Shown: positions 43,551 to 52,438 of the stretch, in pieces | Layout: each line of letters begins with the position of its first letter | Position numbering within the stretch: the first letter of the stretch is position 1 | Origin: an uncultured Eubacteriales bacterium | Lineage (GTDB): Bacteria; Bacillota; Clostridia; Christensenellales; Borkfalkiaceae | DNA length: 64,000 nucleotides | Assembly (NCBI GenBank): GCA_905209085.1 | Contig: CAJLRM010000002.1 | Span: 372,001-436,000 of the forward strand | Direction: 5' to 3' | Made by a program: the position numbers and the translations under genes | The notes under the pieces: model-generated | Told to the model about the DNA's origin: nothing | What the model saw: only the letters and a program-made list of their open reading frames with translations | The model's database searches: none

Positions 43551-44441
43551 TTATCGCTCGGCTTCCGCTTTTTGCTTGATCTCTTCCAGTCGTCCCTCGG
43601 GATAAGTGATAGTCACGTTTTTGACGGACATCTCGAAAGCGCCTTCCCCCTTGATGCGGGAGCCTTGATAGGTCACGTCGAAAACGACGGAAATCGACGT
43701 GATTGTGCTCTCCTTGATTTTAACGGTCAGCGAGGTGTCGCCGCCGACGGTAATGTCTTTTGCTATTTCGCTTGCCTGCTCTTTCACCTGCTCCTCGGTA
43801 GCGGGAGTATTCTCGGAATTTACCCAAAGATACGCCTCGATATACTGATTCAGATTGTCGTTGTTCACGTTCCAGACAAGTTTGTATTCGCCGTCTTCGA
43901 GGGTTGCCTTCGCTTCGGGTACTACTTCCAACACCTTGTCGACGGATGCCGAAAAATCCTCGATGCCGATGTCCGACGGATCGAAGGTGTCGGGGGCTTG
44001 GTCCGCGGCGTAACTGTATGATTCTTGGATAAAATTGCTGTACGAATAGGCGTTTTTGTCCTTATAGTAGGATTCGAGAATCAAGCCGCTCCCGTCGTTC
44101 TCGTCGAGAAGCTTGATCCAGGCACTTTGAGCGGTGATTTTACGTTCTTCGTCCGTCTTCATCTGCAAAGAAATATCGATGGTCCCTTTGTTTTCTTCCG
44201 AACTAAGGGAAGCTGCGGAGCCGTCGCTTTCGTCGGAAACGGGCGTTCGGGACGTAAAATTTCCGCGGACGGAAACGGACAGTTCGTTCGTTTCCACAGT
44301 CGTCGTCAGCGCGCTTTTCAACTGTGCATAGGCGTCCTCTTTCGAAACATCCGCCGCCTTTCCCTGACACGCACCCAACGTAAACAGCGCCGCCGCGGCG
44401 CTCAGCGTTATCCCTTTTTTAAACAATTGCTTGGTATTCAT
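43551..44441 (-). CDS. Secreted lipoprotein of unknown function
   Basis: 296 residues. Signal peptide with lipobox LGAC, lipidated Cys25. The mature part is Ser/Thr/Asp/Glu-rich and built of beta strands, with repeats of EDGEYKLVWNVN-like character, resembling LolA/LppX-like or DUF6612-type lipoprotein domains (impression only). It presumably sits on the outer face of the cytoplasmic membrane. GGAGG before the minus-strand ATG and a consensus promoter make it a single-gene unit, divergent from the shikimate operon. Confidence 0.85.
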   Translation of the reverse strand: MNTKQLFKKGITLSAAAALFTLGACQGKAADVSKEDAYAQLKSALTTTVETNELSVSVRGNFTSRTPVSDESDGSAASLSSEENKGTIDISLQMKTDEERKITAQSAWIKLLDENDGSGLILESYYKDKNAYSYSNFIQESYSYAADQAPDTFDPSDIGIEDFSASVDKVLEVVPEAKATLEDGEYKLVWNVNNDNLNQYIEAYLWVNSENTPATEEQVKEQASEIAKDITVGGDTSLTVKIKESTITSISVVFDVTYQGSRIKGEGAFEMSVKNVTITYPEGRLEEIKQKAEAER

Positions 44442-44545
44442 TTTAATCCTCCATTTTTCTGGTTGCCGAAAGAGAGTGCCGTTTTTCGGGACGCTTTTTA
44501 AAAAGAACGCGAAAAATCCTCTTTTTCGGGGCTTTTTATTTGCTT

Positions 44546-44575
44546 ATTATAACATAAACAAAAGTTTTTTGTCAA
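44546..44575 (-). promoter_or_regulatory. SigA promoter of the lipoprotein gene
   Basis: Minus strand TTGACA (44570-44575), 18 nt, TATAAT (44546-44551). Confidence 0.8.
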
Positions 44576-44634
44576 GTCCGAGAAATAATTTTTCGATATT
44601 TTTAGCCAAATTACAGGAAAACAAGAAAAAAGAT

Positions 44635-44663
44635 TTTACTTTCTCGACGTTTTGCTGTAAAAT
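44635..44663 (+). promoter_or_regulatory. SigA promoter heading the shikimate operon
   Basis: TTTACT (44635-44640), 17 nt, TAAAAT (44658-44663). The ATG at 44671 lies where +1 is expected. Confidence 0.65.
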
Positions 44664-44670
44664 AGATATT

Positions 44671-45231
44671 ATGAAAGAGTATACGCACAAGAAGGAAGAA
44701 TATGCGGATTCCGTTCCCGTTCCTCTGAGGGAAATTTTTATAAAGAGGGAAGAAAAACGGAGAAAAGCGAGCTCGCTTTCCGTGTGCGGGTCGTTGCGCT
44801 GCACCTGCGGAAGCGAAAGTTTCCGTTTGTATGTCTGTGCGGAAAAGACGAAGAAATACATCTTAGCAGCCGAGCGTTCGGGCGGATTCAGTCTTGCCGT
44901 TTTCGGGAGATGCGTTCGGTGTAATCGGGAGCGGGAACTTTTCGATGCCGCAAAGCACGGGTGGGACGGATTTGTATGCAAAGAAAATCTCCCCGCGAAA
45001 AAGGACGAGCTCGATTTGTGGACCTGCGGCAAATGCGGCGGCGAAACGTTTGAGGCGGAAATGAAGATAGAGCCGTGCACCACCTTTCAAGAGGATCTCA
45101 AAGAGGAGATAGAACGAGGGGAATTTTCCCCGTCCGATTGGGCAAACGCGTTCTTGTGTCTGAGCATGAGTCTGCGCTGTACGAAATGCGGACGTAAATT
45201 CAAAAAATGGCTGGATTACGAAGCCGCTTAA
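44671..45231 (+). CDS. Zinc-ribbon-like hypothetical protein
   Basis: 186 residues. Four Cys clusters spaced as zinc knuckles: RCTCGSESF, GRCVRCNRE, WTCGKCGGETF and LRCTKCGRKF. The third block matches zinc-ribbon CxxC pairs followed by a beta strand. A nucleic-acid-binding or protein-contact role is plausible but not shown. It has no SD, and its start coincides with the expected transcription start. It ends 13 bp before aroC and appears to be the first gene of the shikimate operon. Confidence 0.75.
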   Translation: MKEYTHKKEEYADSVPVPLREIFIKREEKRRKASSLSVCGSLRCTCGSESFRLYVCAEKTKKYILAAERSGGFSLAVFGRCVRCNRERELFDAAKHGWDGFVCKENLPAKKDELDLWTCGKCGGETFEAEMKIEPCTTFQEDLKEEIERGEFSPSDWANAFLCLSMSLRCTKCGRKFKKWLDYEAA

Positions 45232-45244
45232 AGGAGGATTTTCC

Positions 45245-46369
45245 ATGAAACTGACAACGGCGGGAGAATCGCACGGAAAAGCCCTGATCGCCGTCATCGA
45301 GGGACTGCCTGCGCATCTTGAAATCGATACGGAAAAAATAAACGCGGAACTTGCGCTTCGCCAAAGCGGTTTCGGCCGCGGCGGAAGACAAAAGATCGAA
45401 ACCGACCGCGTCGAGATCCTCACCGGGGTGCGCAATCGGGAAACGCTCGGCAGTCCTCTCACCCTTTGCATTTACAATCGCGATTATGAAAATTGGCGCG
45501 CGTATATGTCGGACGGCGCGTGCGACGTTTCCGCGCGCACCGTCACCAAGGTCCGTCCCGGTCACGCGGACCTCGCGGGCGTGATAAAATTCGCCCAAAA
45601 CGACGCGCGCAATATTTTAGAGCGCGCTTCTGCGCGCGAAACCGCCATTCGCGTGGCGGCGGGCAGTGTGTTCAAACAATATCTTTCGGCGCTCGGCGTG
45701 GAGATCGGCGGCTACGTAAAAGAGGTTTGCGGAGTAAAGGACGAGGGCAGGTATGCGTTCTCCGAGCTGTCCCGCGCCAAGGAGAGCGGTTTGGGGATGC
45801 TCGACGCGGCGGCGGAGAAAGAAGCGGAGGAAAAGGTGGCGTCCTTGAAAACAGCGGGCGATACGGCGGGCGGCGTCGCGGAAATCCGCGTGAAGGGACT
45901 CAAAAGCGGCTTCGGCAGCTGTATGACGTATGCGGAGAAGCTGGACGCGCGCCTTGCGGCGGGATTGATGAGCATACAGGCGGTAAAGGGCGTCGAGGTG
46001 GGCGCAGGCTTTGCCTCGGGCGGTTTGAGCGGGCGGGAAGTCCACGACGAAATCTTTTATGAAAACGGCTTCCGCAGGGCTACCAATCGCGCGGGCGGCA
46101 TCGAGGGCGGAATGTCGAACGGCGAGGAGATCGTCCTGCGCGCCGCGATGAAGCCGATTCCCACGCTGATGCGGGGACTTGGCACCGCCGACTATCTCAC
46201 GCACGAAAGGGCGACGGCGGCTTCCGAACGCAGCGACGTGTGCGCCGTTTTCGCCCTCGAAGTCATCGCCGAGGCGGTCGTCGCGGAAATCCTCGCAAAG
46301 ACGATCGCCGAACGCTTGGGCGGGGATACCGTGTACGAGGTCGTCGAAAGATACCGGGCTTTGCCGTAA
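45245..46369 (+). CDS. aroC: Chorismate synthase
   Basis: 374 residues. Last step of the shikimate pathway: EPSP to chorismate with reduced FMN. Signatures: LTTAGESHGKALIAVIEGLP, LRQSGFGRGGRQKIETD, RPGHADLAGVIKF, RASARETAIRVAAG and NRAGGIEGGMSNGE. AAAGGAGG precedes the ATG. The order in this operon is aroC, kinase-like, aroB, aroA, aroE, aroQ, aroK. Confidence 0.97.
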   Translation: MKLTTAGESHGKALIAVIEGLPAHLEIDTEKINAELALRQSGFGRGGRQKIETDRVEILTGVRNRETLGSPLTLCIYNRDYENWRAYMSDGACDVSARTVTKVRPGHADLAGVIKFAQNDARNILERASARETAIRVAAGSVFKQYLSALGVEIGGYVKEVCGVKDEGRYAFSELSRAKESGLGMLDAAAEKEAEEKVASLKTAGDTAGGVAEIRVKGLKSGFGSCMTYAEKLDARLAAGLMSIQAVKGVEVGAGFASGGLSGREVHDEIFYENGFRRATNRAGGIEGGMSNGEEIVLRAAMKPIPTLMRGLGTADYLTHERATAASERSDVCAVFALEVIAEAVVAEILAKTIAERLGGDTVYEVVERYRALP

Positions 46370-46392
46370 CCACGGAAGGGAGGAGAGGGAAT

Positions 46393-47169
46393 ATGCGGAC
46401 GGACGGCGAAGAAAAAGAGATGCGTCTTATGGGAACGGGAGCGCGCTCAAAGGTATACTCGGACGGGCGATTCGCTTGGAAAGTATACGGGAAGGGCGTG
46501 GAAAAGAGCGCCGTTTTTTACGAAGCTCTCGTCCATTCTCTGGCGGAAAAGGCGGGGGTTCCGACGGCAAAGATATACGGCGTGTACGAAACGAAGGGCG
46601 TTTTGTCCGTAAAAATGGACTGTCTTGGCGGAAAGCCTTTAAACGACTTGATCGTCGCGTCGCCTTCCGAAACGGAATTTTATCTCGGCAAAATGCTCTC
46701 TCTGCAAGCGGAGATTCAAGCGAAAAAGATATGGCTTCCTTTGAATTTGAAGAGCAGACTGCGCGAAAAAATAGAAAACGGTTCGCTGTTGCCGAAAGCG
46801 GAAATGCGCGGCGTACTTAAACTGTTGGAGAAAATGCCCTGCGGCGATTCTCTCTGTCACGGAGATTTTCACGGCTATAATATCCTCGTCGAAGACGGGC
46901 GGTATACGGTCGTCGATTGGGCGGATGCCGCGACGGGATTCGGAGAGGCGGACATATGTAGGACGTATATGCTCTATTTTTTCCGCGCCCCTAAGATAGC
47001 GGACAAGTATCTGGACTTGTATTGCGGGCGGGAAAACAAATCCCGATCGGAGATTCTCCGATGGCTGCCCGTCGTCGGCGCGGCGCGCCTCGGCGAAGGA
47101 CAGGCGGGCGAAAGGCGGTTTATCGAAGAATGGATAGGATCTTTCCTGTCGTGCGGAAAAGTTTTTTAA
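46393..47169 (+). CDS. Aminoglycoside-phosphotransferase/choline-kinase-fold protein
   Basis: 258 residues from ATG 46393 (GGGAGGAGAGGG upstream). A short kinase fold: GARSKVYSDGRFAWKVYGKG carries the ATP lysine, LCHGDFHGYNILV the catalytic loop (Asp and Asn) and TVVDWADAATG the metal Asp. The kinase core therefore looks active. Relatives phosphorylate small alcohols or antibiotics. Placement inside a shikimate operon is unusual and suggests a metabolic substrate rather than resistance (inference). Confidence 0.82.
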   Translation: MRTDGEEKEMRLMGTGARSKVYSDGRFAWKVYGKGVEKSAVFYEALVHSLAEKAGVPTAKIYGVYETKGVLSVKMDCLGGKPLNDLIVASPSETEFYLGKMLSLQAEIQAKKIWLPLNLKSRLREKIENGSLLPKAEMRGVLKLLEKMPCGDSLCHGDFHGYNILVEDGRYTVVDWADAATGFGEADICRTYMLYFFRAPKIADKYLDLYCGRENKSRSEILRWLPVVGAARLGEGQAGERRFIEEWIGSFLSCGKVF

Positions 47170-47269
47170 ACGGCGCTCGGCGGGATTGAAAAATCCATAA
47201 AGCGGTGCGCGGAAAAGCGCAAAAAAGGAAATTTGTCGCGGCGAAAGGCGCGCCGCACGGGAGGTCTTC

Positions 47270-48367
47270 ATGGAAAAAATCGTCTTGAAAACTCCTTCCG
47301 CGGAAGGAGAAATATACGTCGGGGAAGGCGCGTGCGAGTCCCGCCTGCCCCTTCTCGTCGCGGGACAGAAAAATTTTGTCGTCGCGGATTCCAACGTATA
47401 CGCGCTGTACGGCGGATTTTTCGCCCGATATTTTGCGGACTCGGAAATCTATGTCCTTCCCGCGGGCGAAGAGAGCAAGAATTTCTCTCGGCTGGGGGAT
47501 ATTTTAAAGAGCATGACGAAGGCGGGGCTGCACCGCTCCTCGCGGCTGTTCGCGGTAGGCGGCGGCGTCGTCGGGGACATCGGCGGTTTGGCGGCGTCCC
47601 TTTATATGCGCGGCATTTCCTGCGTGCAGGTGCCCACGACGCTTCTGGCGCAGGTGGACAGCGGAGTGGGCGGCAAGACGGCGGTGGATCTTTGCGGCGT
47701 CAAGAACGTCGTCGGCGCCTTTTATCAGCCCTTTGAGGTCGTGGCGGACCCGCAATTTTTAAAGACGCTGCCCGCGCGGGAGATCAAGTGCGGCTTGGGC
47801 GAGATCGTCAAATACGCCGCGCTCAACGCGGGGATTTTTGACGCGCTGAAAGAAAACGGGGAGCGTTTGACAAAGTTGCGCTTTCTCTCTTCCCTGATTC
47901 CGGTATGCGTCCGGCATAAGGCGAAAGTCGTGACGGAGGACGAACGGGAAACGGGGGAGCGCAAATCCCTCAACGTCGGGCACACGACGGGGCACGCCGT
48001 GGAACTTTCCTCCTCTCTTTCCCACGGGGAAAGTGTGCTTTGGGGAATGTTGTTCGAAACGAAGCTGGCGCAAAAATACGGCGTCTGCGAAGCCGAATAC
48101 GGGAGGGAACTCGTCGGATTGGTGACAAGGGCGCTGAACGCCGCCCCCCGTTCCGCCGCGGATTTTTCCCGTATCGGCAAAGACGCGGAAAAGGCGCGTT
48201 CGGACAAAAAGAATCTGGACGACGGAAAAATCTGTATATCCGCGGCGAAGAGCAGGGGAAAATGGACGCTGCTTTCTTTGCCGTTCGAAGAATATAAACA
48301 GGGATTGGAAGAGATAGCGAGAAATGTGGAAAATACCAAATACGAGGACGAATATGAAGGAAATTAA
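47270..48367 (+). CDS. aroB: 3-dehydroquinate synthase
   Basis: 365 residues. Cyclises DAHP to dehydroquinate with NAD and a metal. LPAGEESKNFSRLGDILKSM, AVGGGVVGDIGGLAASLYMR, VPTTLLAQVDSGVGGKTAVD and NVGHTTGHAVE (metal His) are intact, as is the HGE-type motif in LSHGESVLWGM. The start follows GGGAGG. It overlaps aroA by 14 bases. Confidence 0.97.
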   Translation: MEKIVLKTPSAEGEIYVGEGACESRLPLLVAGQKNFVVADSNVYALYGGFFARYFADSEIYVLPAGEESKNFSRLGDILKSMTKAGLHRSSRLFAVGGGVVGDIGGLAASLYMRGISCVQVPTTLLAQVDSGVGGKTAVDLCGVKNVVGAFYQPFEVVADPQFLKTLPAREIKCGLGEIVKYAALNAGIFDALKENGERLTKLRFLSSLIPVCVRHKAKVVTEDERETGERKSLNVGHTTGHAVELSSSLSHGESVLWGMLFETKLAQKYGVCEAEYGRELVGLVTRALNAAPRSAADFSRIGKDAEKARSDKKNLDDGKICISAAKSRGKWTLLSLPFEEYKQGLEEIARNVENTKYEDEYEGN

Positions 48368-49610
48368 GCCCATAGGCGCATTCGAAGGCGAATTTGAACT
48401 TCCCGGCGACAAATCCATCACCCACCGCGCCGTCATGCTCAACGCGGGCGCGGAGGGAGAAGCGGTCGTCACGCACGCTTTGATGGGCGGGGACTGCCTC
48501 TCCACCTGCCAGTGTATGCGCGCGCTCGGGGCCCGGATCGACATCGACGGAACGACGCTCTGCGTGCACGGCACGCCCCGGTTTCGGACGGGGGTAAGGC
48601 TCAATTGCGGCAATTCGGGTACGACGATGCGGCTTTTGACGGGCTTTGCCGCGGGAAAAAATATCGAGGCGGTTCTCTTCGGCGACGAATCCCTTTCCGG
48701 GAGGCCGATGGCGCGCGTGGCTTCCCCGCTTTCTCTTTTGGGCGCGGACGTCCGCACGACGGAAGGACACGCGCCCGTGTGCGTTTTCCCCGCGCCTTTG
48801 CGGGGCGCGGAGATCGAAATGAGCATCGCTTCCGCACAGGTAAAGAGCGCGCTGCTTCTCGCGGGGTTGTCCGCGGAGGGCGTCACCGCCGTCGTCGAAC
48901 CGCAGAAAACGCGCGATCATACCGAACGCCTGCTCGCCGCCATGGGCGCGGACATCCGCTGCAAAGACGGGCGCATCGAATTGAAACGCAGTCTTTTGAA
49001 AGCGGTGGACGTTTGCGTGCCCTCGGACATTTCCTCCGCGGCGTATTTTATGGCGCTGGGCGCGCTGAAAGGCAGGACGCTGTGCAAAAACGTAGGCATC
49101 AATCCCACCCGCATGGGGATCCTGACGGCGTTCGATCGGCTGGGCGTCCGATATTCCATTCTCAACCGCAGGGTGTCGGGCGGCGAGGAAACGGCGGACA
49201 TTCTCGTCGAAAAATCGCCGATGCGGGGAATTTCGCTGACCAAAGAGGACATTCCCTCCATGATAGACGAATTGCCCCTGGTGGCGCTTCTCTGCGCGTT
49301 CGCGGACGGCGAAAGCCGCATTTCGGGCGCGAAGGAACTTCGCGTCAAGGAGAGCGACCGCATCCGCACCACCTCGGAAATGATCGCGGCGCTGGGCGGG
49401 ATCTGCATCGAAACGGAGGACGGATTCGTCATCCGCGGCAAAGACAAGCTCGCGGGCGGAAACGTGGACAGCTACCTCGATCACCGCATCGCCATGACGG
49501 CGGCGGTGGGGCTTCTCGCGTCGGAAAAGGGCGGCGGCATCGCCCGCCCCGAATGCTGCGCCATTTCTTTCCCCGGCTTCTTTCAGCTTCTCGGCGCAGG
49601 TTCCGTATGA
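48354..49610 (+). CDS. aroA: EPSP synthase (3-phosphoshikimate 1-carboxyvinyltransferase)
   Basis: 418 residues from ATG 48354 inside the end of aroB (GAGGA upstream). Joins PEP to shikimate 3-phosphate. LPGDKSITHRAVML (PEP/S3P lysine), NCGNSGTTMRLLTG, LSGRPMARV, the RVKESDRI loop and LDHRIAMTAAVG are present. It is slightly shorter than E. coli AroA (427). Confidence 0.96.
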   Translation: MKEIKPIGAFEGEFELPGDKSITHRAVMLNAGAEGEAVVTHALMGGDCLSTCQCMRALGARIDIDGTTLCVHGTPRFRTGVRLNCGNSGTTMRLLTGFAAGKNIEAVLFGDESLSGRPMARVASPLSLLGADVRTTEGHAPVCVFPAPLRGAEIEMSIASAQVKSALLLAGLSAEGVTAVVEPQKTRDHTERLLAAMGADIRCKDGRIELKRSLLKAVDVCVPSDISSAAYFMALGALKGRTLCKNVGINPTRMGILTAFDRLGVRYSILNRRVSGGEETADILVEKSPMRGISLTKEDIPSMIDELPLVALLCAFADGESRISGAKELRVKESDRIRTTSEMIAALGGICIETEDGFVIRGKDKLAGGNVDSYLDHRIAMTAAVGLLASEKGGGIARPECCAISFPGFFQLLGAGSV

Positions 49611-49698
49611 CGGAAAAAATCGCAAACGCGAAGCCCCGGGAAATCGAAAAACGCGCAATTCGCAATAGGAAAGGGCGAGCCGCGGGAGGAACATCGGC

Positions 49699-50496
49699 AT
49701 GAAAAAATTGAAATTGGCGCTCATCGGAAAAGACGTTTCCCGATCGGAGAGCGAAAGGATGCACCGCTTTATTCTCCAAGGCAAGGGCGCGGCGTGCGAT
49801 TACGAAAACGTTTCCGTCGGCGCGGAATCTTTCGGAAAAGAAGCCGGGCGGCTCTTAAAGGAAACGGACGGCTTCAACGTCACGATTCCCTATAAAAAGT
49901 CAATCATCGCTCTTTTGAACGAAACGAAAGGGGACGCGGCGGCGTTCGATTCGGTGAATACGGTACTCTCCGCGCAAAAGACGGGCTACAACACGGACGG
50001 CGTGGGCTTTCTCCTGATGCTTCGCCGCGCGGGCGTACGGACGCAGGATCGGCGGGCGCTGGTGCTGGGCGCGGGCGGGGCGGGGCGAAGCACGGCGGCG
50101 TCCCTCAAAAAAGCGGGCGCCGAGGTGTTTCTCTATCAGCGCCGGCAGGAGCTTTTAAAGGACGTCTGCTTTTCGCTCGGCGTGCGCGCGGCGGCGGACC
50201 CCGCAAGCGTCCCTTGCGACGTCCTGATCAATTGCACGGGCGTGGGAATGCACGAGAGCGTGGGCGTATCGCCCGTAGGCGAAGAAACGATCAAAAATTG
50301 CGTGGCGGCGGTGGACCTCATTTACCGCCCCGCGCAGTCGGAATTTCTGCGGCTCGCGCAAAAGCTCGGCAAAAAAACGCTCAACGGGCACGCGATGCTG
50401 TTTTATCAGGCGTACCTTTCGGATTGTCTGTATCTCGCCCTTCCCGCCGACGAGGAGGAAGCGGAGGGACTTTATAGGAACTATCTCGAAGGTTGA
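49699..50496 (+). CDS. aroE: Shikimate dehydrogenase
   Basis: 265 residues. Reduces 3-dehydroshikimate with NADPH. ALIGKDVSRSESERMHR binds shikimate, FNVTIPYKKSI has the catalytic lysine (Lys68), GYNTDGVGF the aspartate, ALVLGAGGAGRSTAASL the NADP loop and LINCTGVGM the next contact. The usual SxS motif at the N-terminus reads SRS. CGGGAGG lies before the ATG. Confidence 0.94.
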   Translation: MKKLKLALIGKDVSRSESERMHRFILQGKGAACDYENVSVGAESFGKEAGRLLKETDGFNVTIPYKKSIIALLNETKGDAAAFDSVNTVLSAQKTGYNTDGVGFLLMLRRAGVRTQDRRALVLGAGGAGRSTAASLKKAGAEVFLYQRRQELLKDVCFSLGVRAAADPASVPCDVLINCTGVGMHESVGVSPVGEETIKNCVAAVDLIYRPAQSEFLRLAQKLGKKTLNGHAMLFYQAYLSDCLYLALPADEEEAEGLYRNYLEG

Positions 50497-50616
50497 AAAG
50501 GGGTCCCGCTTTCGTTCAAAGCCATTCGCCGTCTTTTAAAGGCGCGGCTTTTCCGTCGTTCCCATGAAAAGGGGAGAAAACGGGCACCGCAGGTTTTTTT
50601 GGAGGAAAAAGTCATC

Positions 50617-51066
50617 ATGAAATTTTTGATCATCAACGGAGTCAATCTCAATTTGACGGGGGTGCGTGAAAAGAGCGTCTACGGCGCCCGTTCCCTCGCG
50701 GAGATCAACGAAAAAATCGCCGCCTATTGCGCGAGTCGGGGCGACGAAACGGAGTTTTTTCAAAGCAACGCGGAAGGAGAGATTTGCGATAAGCTGCACG
50801 AGGCTTATTTAAAGCGCGCCTTCGACGGAATCGTGCTCAACGCGGGCGCGTTTTCTCATTACAGCTACGCTATCCGCGACGCCGTCGCCGCCATCGACGT
50901 CCCCGTGGCAGAAGTGCATATGTCGAATATCGCCGCGCGCGAGGAATTCAGAAAAAAGAGCGTCCTGTCCGAGGTCTGCCGCGGCGTGGTGTTCGGTTTC
51001 GGCGCGGCGAGTTATCTCGCCGCCTTAGAGGGCTTAAAGGAATCCCTGACGGAGGAAAAGAAATGA
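50617..51066 (+). CDS. aroQ: 3-dehydroquinate dehydratase, type II
   Basis: 149 residues from ATG 50617 (GGAGGAAAAA upstream). Dodecameric type II enzyme that removes water from dehydroquinate. LIINGVNLNLTGVRE (family LNGPNLNLLG with changes), FFQSNAEGEICDKLHEA, LNAGAFSHYSYAIRDA and VAEVHMSNI with the catalytic His are visible. The usual Tyr in the lid is in REKSVYGARS. It ends ATGA-coupled to aroK. Confidence 0.94.
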   Translation: MKFLIINGVNLNLTGVREKSVYGARSLAEINEKIAAYCASRGDETEFFQSNAEGEICDKLHEAYLKRAFDGIVLNAGAFSHYSYAIRDAVAAIDVPVAEVHMSNIAAREEFRKKSVLSEVCRGVVFGFGAASYLAALEGLKESLTEEKK

Positions 51067-51620
51067 ACATCGTATTGTGCGGCATGATGGGGGCGGGCAA
51101 GACGAGCGTGGGGGTCAAGATCGCGGAAACGACGGGGCGGCGCTGGTACGACACCGATCAGATGATCATAGACCGTTACGGGAACATCTCGGACATCTTC
51201 GAATATTACGGCGAGGAGTATTTCCGAAAATTGGAATCGGGGATCGTCAAAGAGCTTTCGAAGGAGGAACACCTGATCATCTCGACGGGCGGAGGTCTGG
51301 TCTTGAAGCGCGAAAACAACGAACTATTGCAGCAAAACGGCAAGATCGTATTTCTGCGCGCGTCGCTGGATACGCTGGTAAAGCGCCTCAAAGTATACGA
51401 CAACCGCCCGCTCTTGCAGGCGGATTCGGGCGTCATCGCGGACAAGCTCGCGGAACTTCTCAGAGTGCGGATGCCCGTGTACGAACACGTGGCGGACTTT
51501 ATCGTGGACGTGGACGGAAAGAGCGTGGAGGAATCGGCCGCCGCCGTCATTCAAACCGTGGAGAACGCAGCGCTTAAAAAGGCGTCGGAAAAAGAAAGAA
51601 CGGAAGGGACAGGGATTTGA
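51063..51620 (+). CDS. aroK: Shikimate kinase
   Basis: 185 residues. Phosphorylates shikimate at O3. Walker A GMMGAGKTSVG (7-17), DTDQMIIDRYG with the substrate Asp, FRKLESGIVKEL, STGGGLVLK and the lid arginine in YDNRPLL. The ATG overlaps the aroQ stop (ATGA), so translation is coupled. The C-terminal 15 residues are a charged tail. Confidence 0.95.
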   Translation: MNIVLCGMMGAGKTSVGVKIAETTGRRWYDTDQMIIDRYGNISDIFEYYGEEYFRKLESGIVKELSKEEHLIISTGGGLVLKRENNELLQQNGKIVFLRASLDTLVKRLKVYDNRPLLQADSGVIADKLAELLRVRMPVYEHVADFIVDVDGKSVEESAAAVIQTVENAALKKASEKERTEGTGI

Positions 51621-52327
51621 TGAACGCAAAAAAAACGGTTCTGGTGACGGGCGGCGTGCGCGGGATAGGGAAGGCTGTGGCGCTCGCGTTTTTGAAAAAG
51701 GGCTATCGCGTATGCGCGGCATATTCCTCGGACGAGGACAGCGCCAGAGAAACGGCGGAAGCGGGCGTGGAGATCTATCGCGCGGACGTGACGGAAGAGG
51801 CGGAGATCAAAACGCTCTTTCAAACGATCGGCGGCGTGGACATCCTCGTCAACAACGCGGGCATTTCCCTCGTCAAACAGATACAGGACGTGACGATAGA
51901 GGAATGGAACCGCCTTTTCGCCGTCAACGTGACGGGCGCGTTTCTCTGCACGAGGGAAGCGCTGAAAGGAATGATAAGCAAAAAGAGCGGGCTCGTCGTC
52001 AATATTTCTTCCGTGTGGGGAGAAGTCGGCGGCAGCTGCGAAAGCGCGTATTCCGCTTCCAAAGCCGCGCTCCTCGGCTTCACGAAAGCGCTTTCCAAGG
52101 AGCTGGGCTGGTCGGGAATCCGCGTCAACTGCGTGTCCCCCGGGGTCATAGACACCCGTATGAACGCGCATTTTTCCAAAGAGGATATGGCGGCTTTGAA
52201 AGAGGAAATTCCCGCGGGCAGGCTCGGCACGGGCGAAGACGTCGCCAAAACGGTGCTGTTTTTGGAAGAAAACGACTATGTCACGGGCGCGGACATTCCC
52301 GTCAACGGCGGCTTTTCCGTGGTATAA
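51620..52327 (+). CDS. Short-chain dehydrogenase, FabG-like
   Basis: 235 residues. NADP motif VTGGVRGIGKAVALAF, NNAGIS, the catalytic Ser in NISSVWGEVGG and YSASK (Tyr144, Lys148), then RVNCVSPGVIDT. Closest by eye to 3-oxoacyl-ACP reductase, but located at the end of the shikimate operon (TGATG overlap with aroK). It may act on a fatty-acyl or an alicyclic substrate. The start is set by AGGGACAGGG. Confidence 0.85.
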   Translation: MNAKKTVLVTGGVRGIGKAVALAFLKKGYRVCAAYSSDEDSARETAEAGVEIYRADVTEEAEIKTLFQTIGGVDILVNNAGISLVKQIQDVTIEEWNRLFAVNVTGAFLCTREALKGMISKKSGLVVNISSVWGEVGGSCESAYSASKAALLGFTKALSKELGWSGIRVNCVSPGVIDTRMNAHFSKEDMAALKEEIPAGRLGTGEDVAKTVLFLEENDYVTGADIPVNGGFSVV

Positions 52328-52365
52328 AAAACGCCGCCTCCCGGTGAGTTCTTTCGGGCGGCGGC
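52326..52365 (-). terminator. Terminator of the minus-strand proline-rich gene
   Basis: GCCGCC / GGCGGC stem with inner pairing, followed on the minus strand by GTTTTTT. It also marks the end of the shikimate operon. Confidence 0.65.
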
Positions 52366-52438
52366 AATCTGCAACTTTGCGAGGAAAAAAAGCGCCGCCG
52401 CGCTCCTTTTGGGAAGGAGGCTTACGGAAAATTTACGG

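Noticed and set aside
47970..49784. 604-codon minus-strand frame over aroB-aroA
   Set aside because: Shadow of well-supported shikimate genes.
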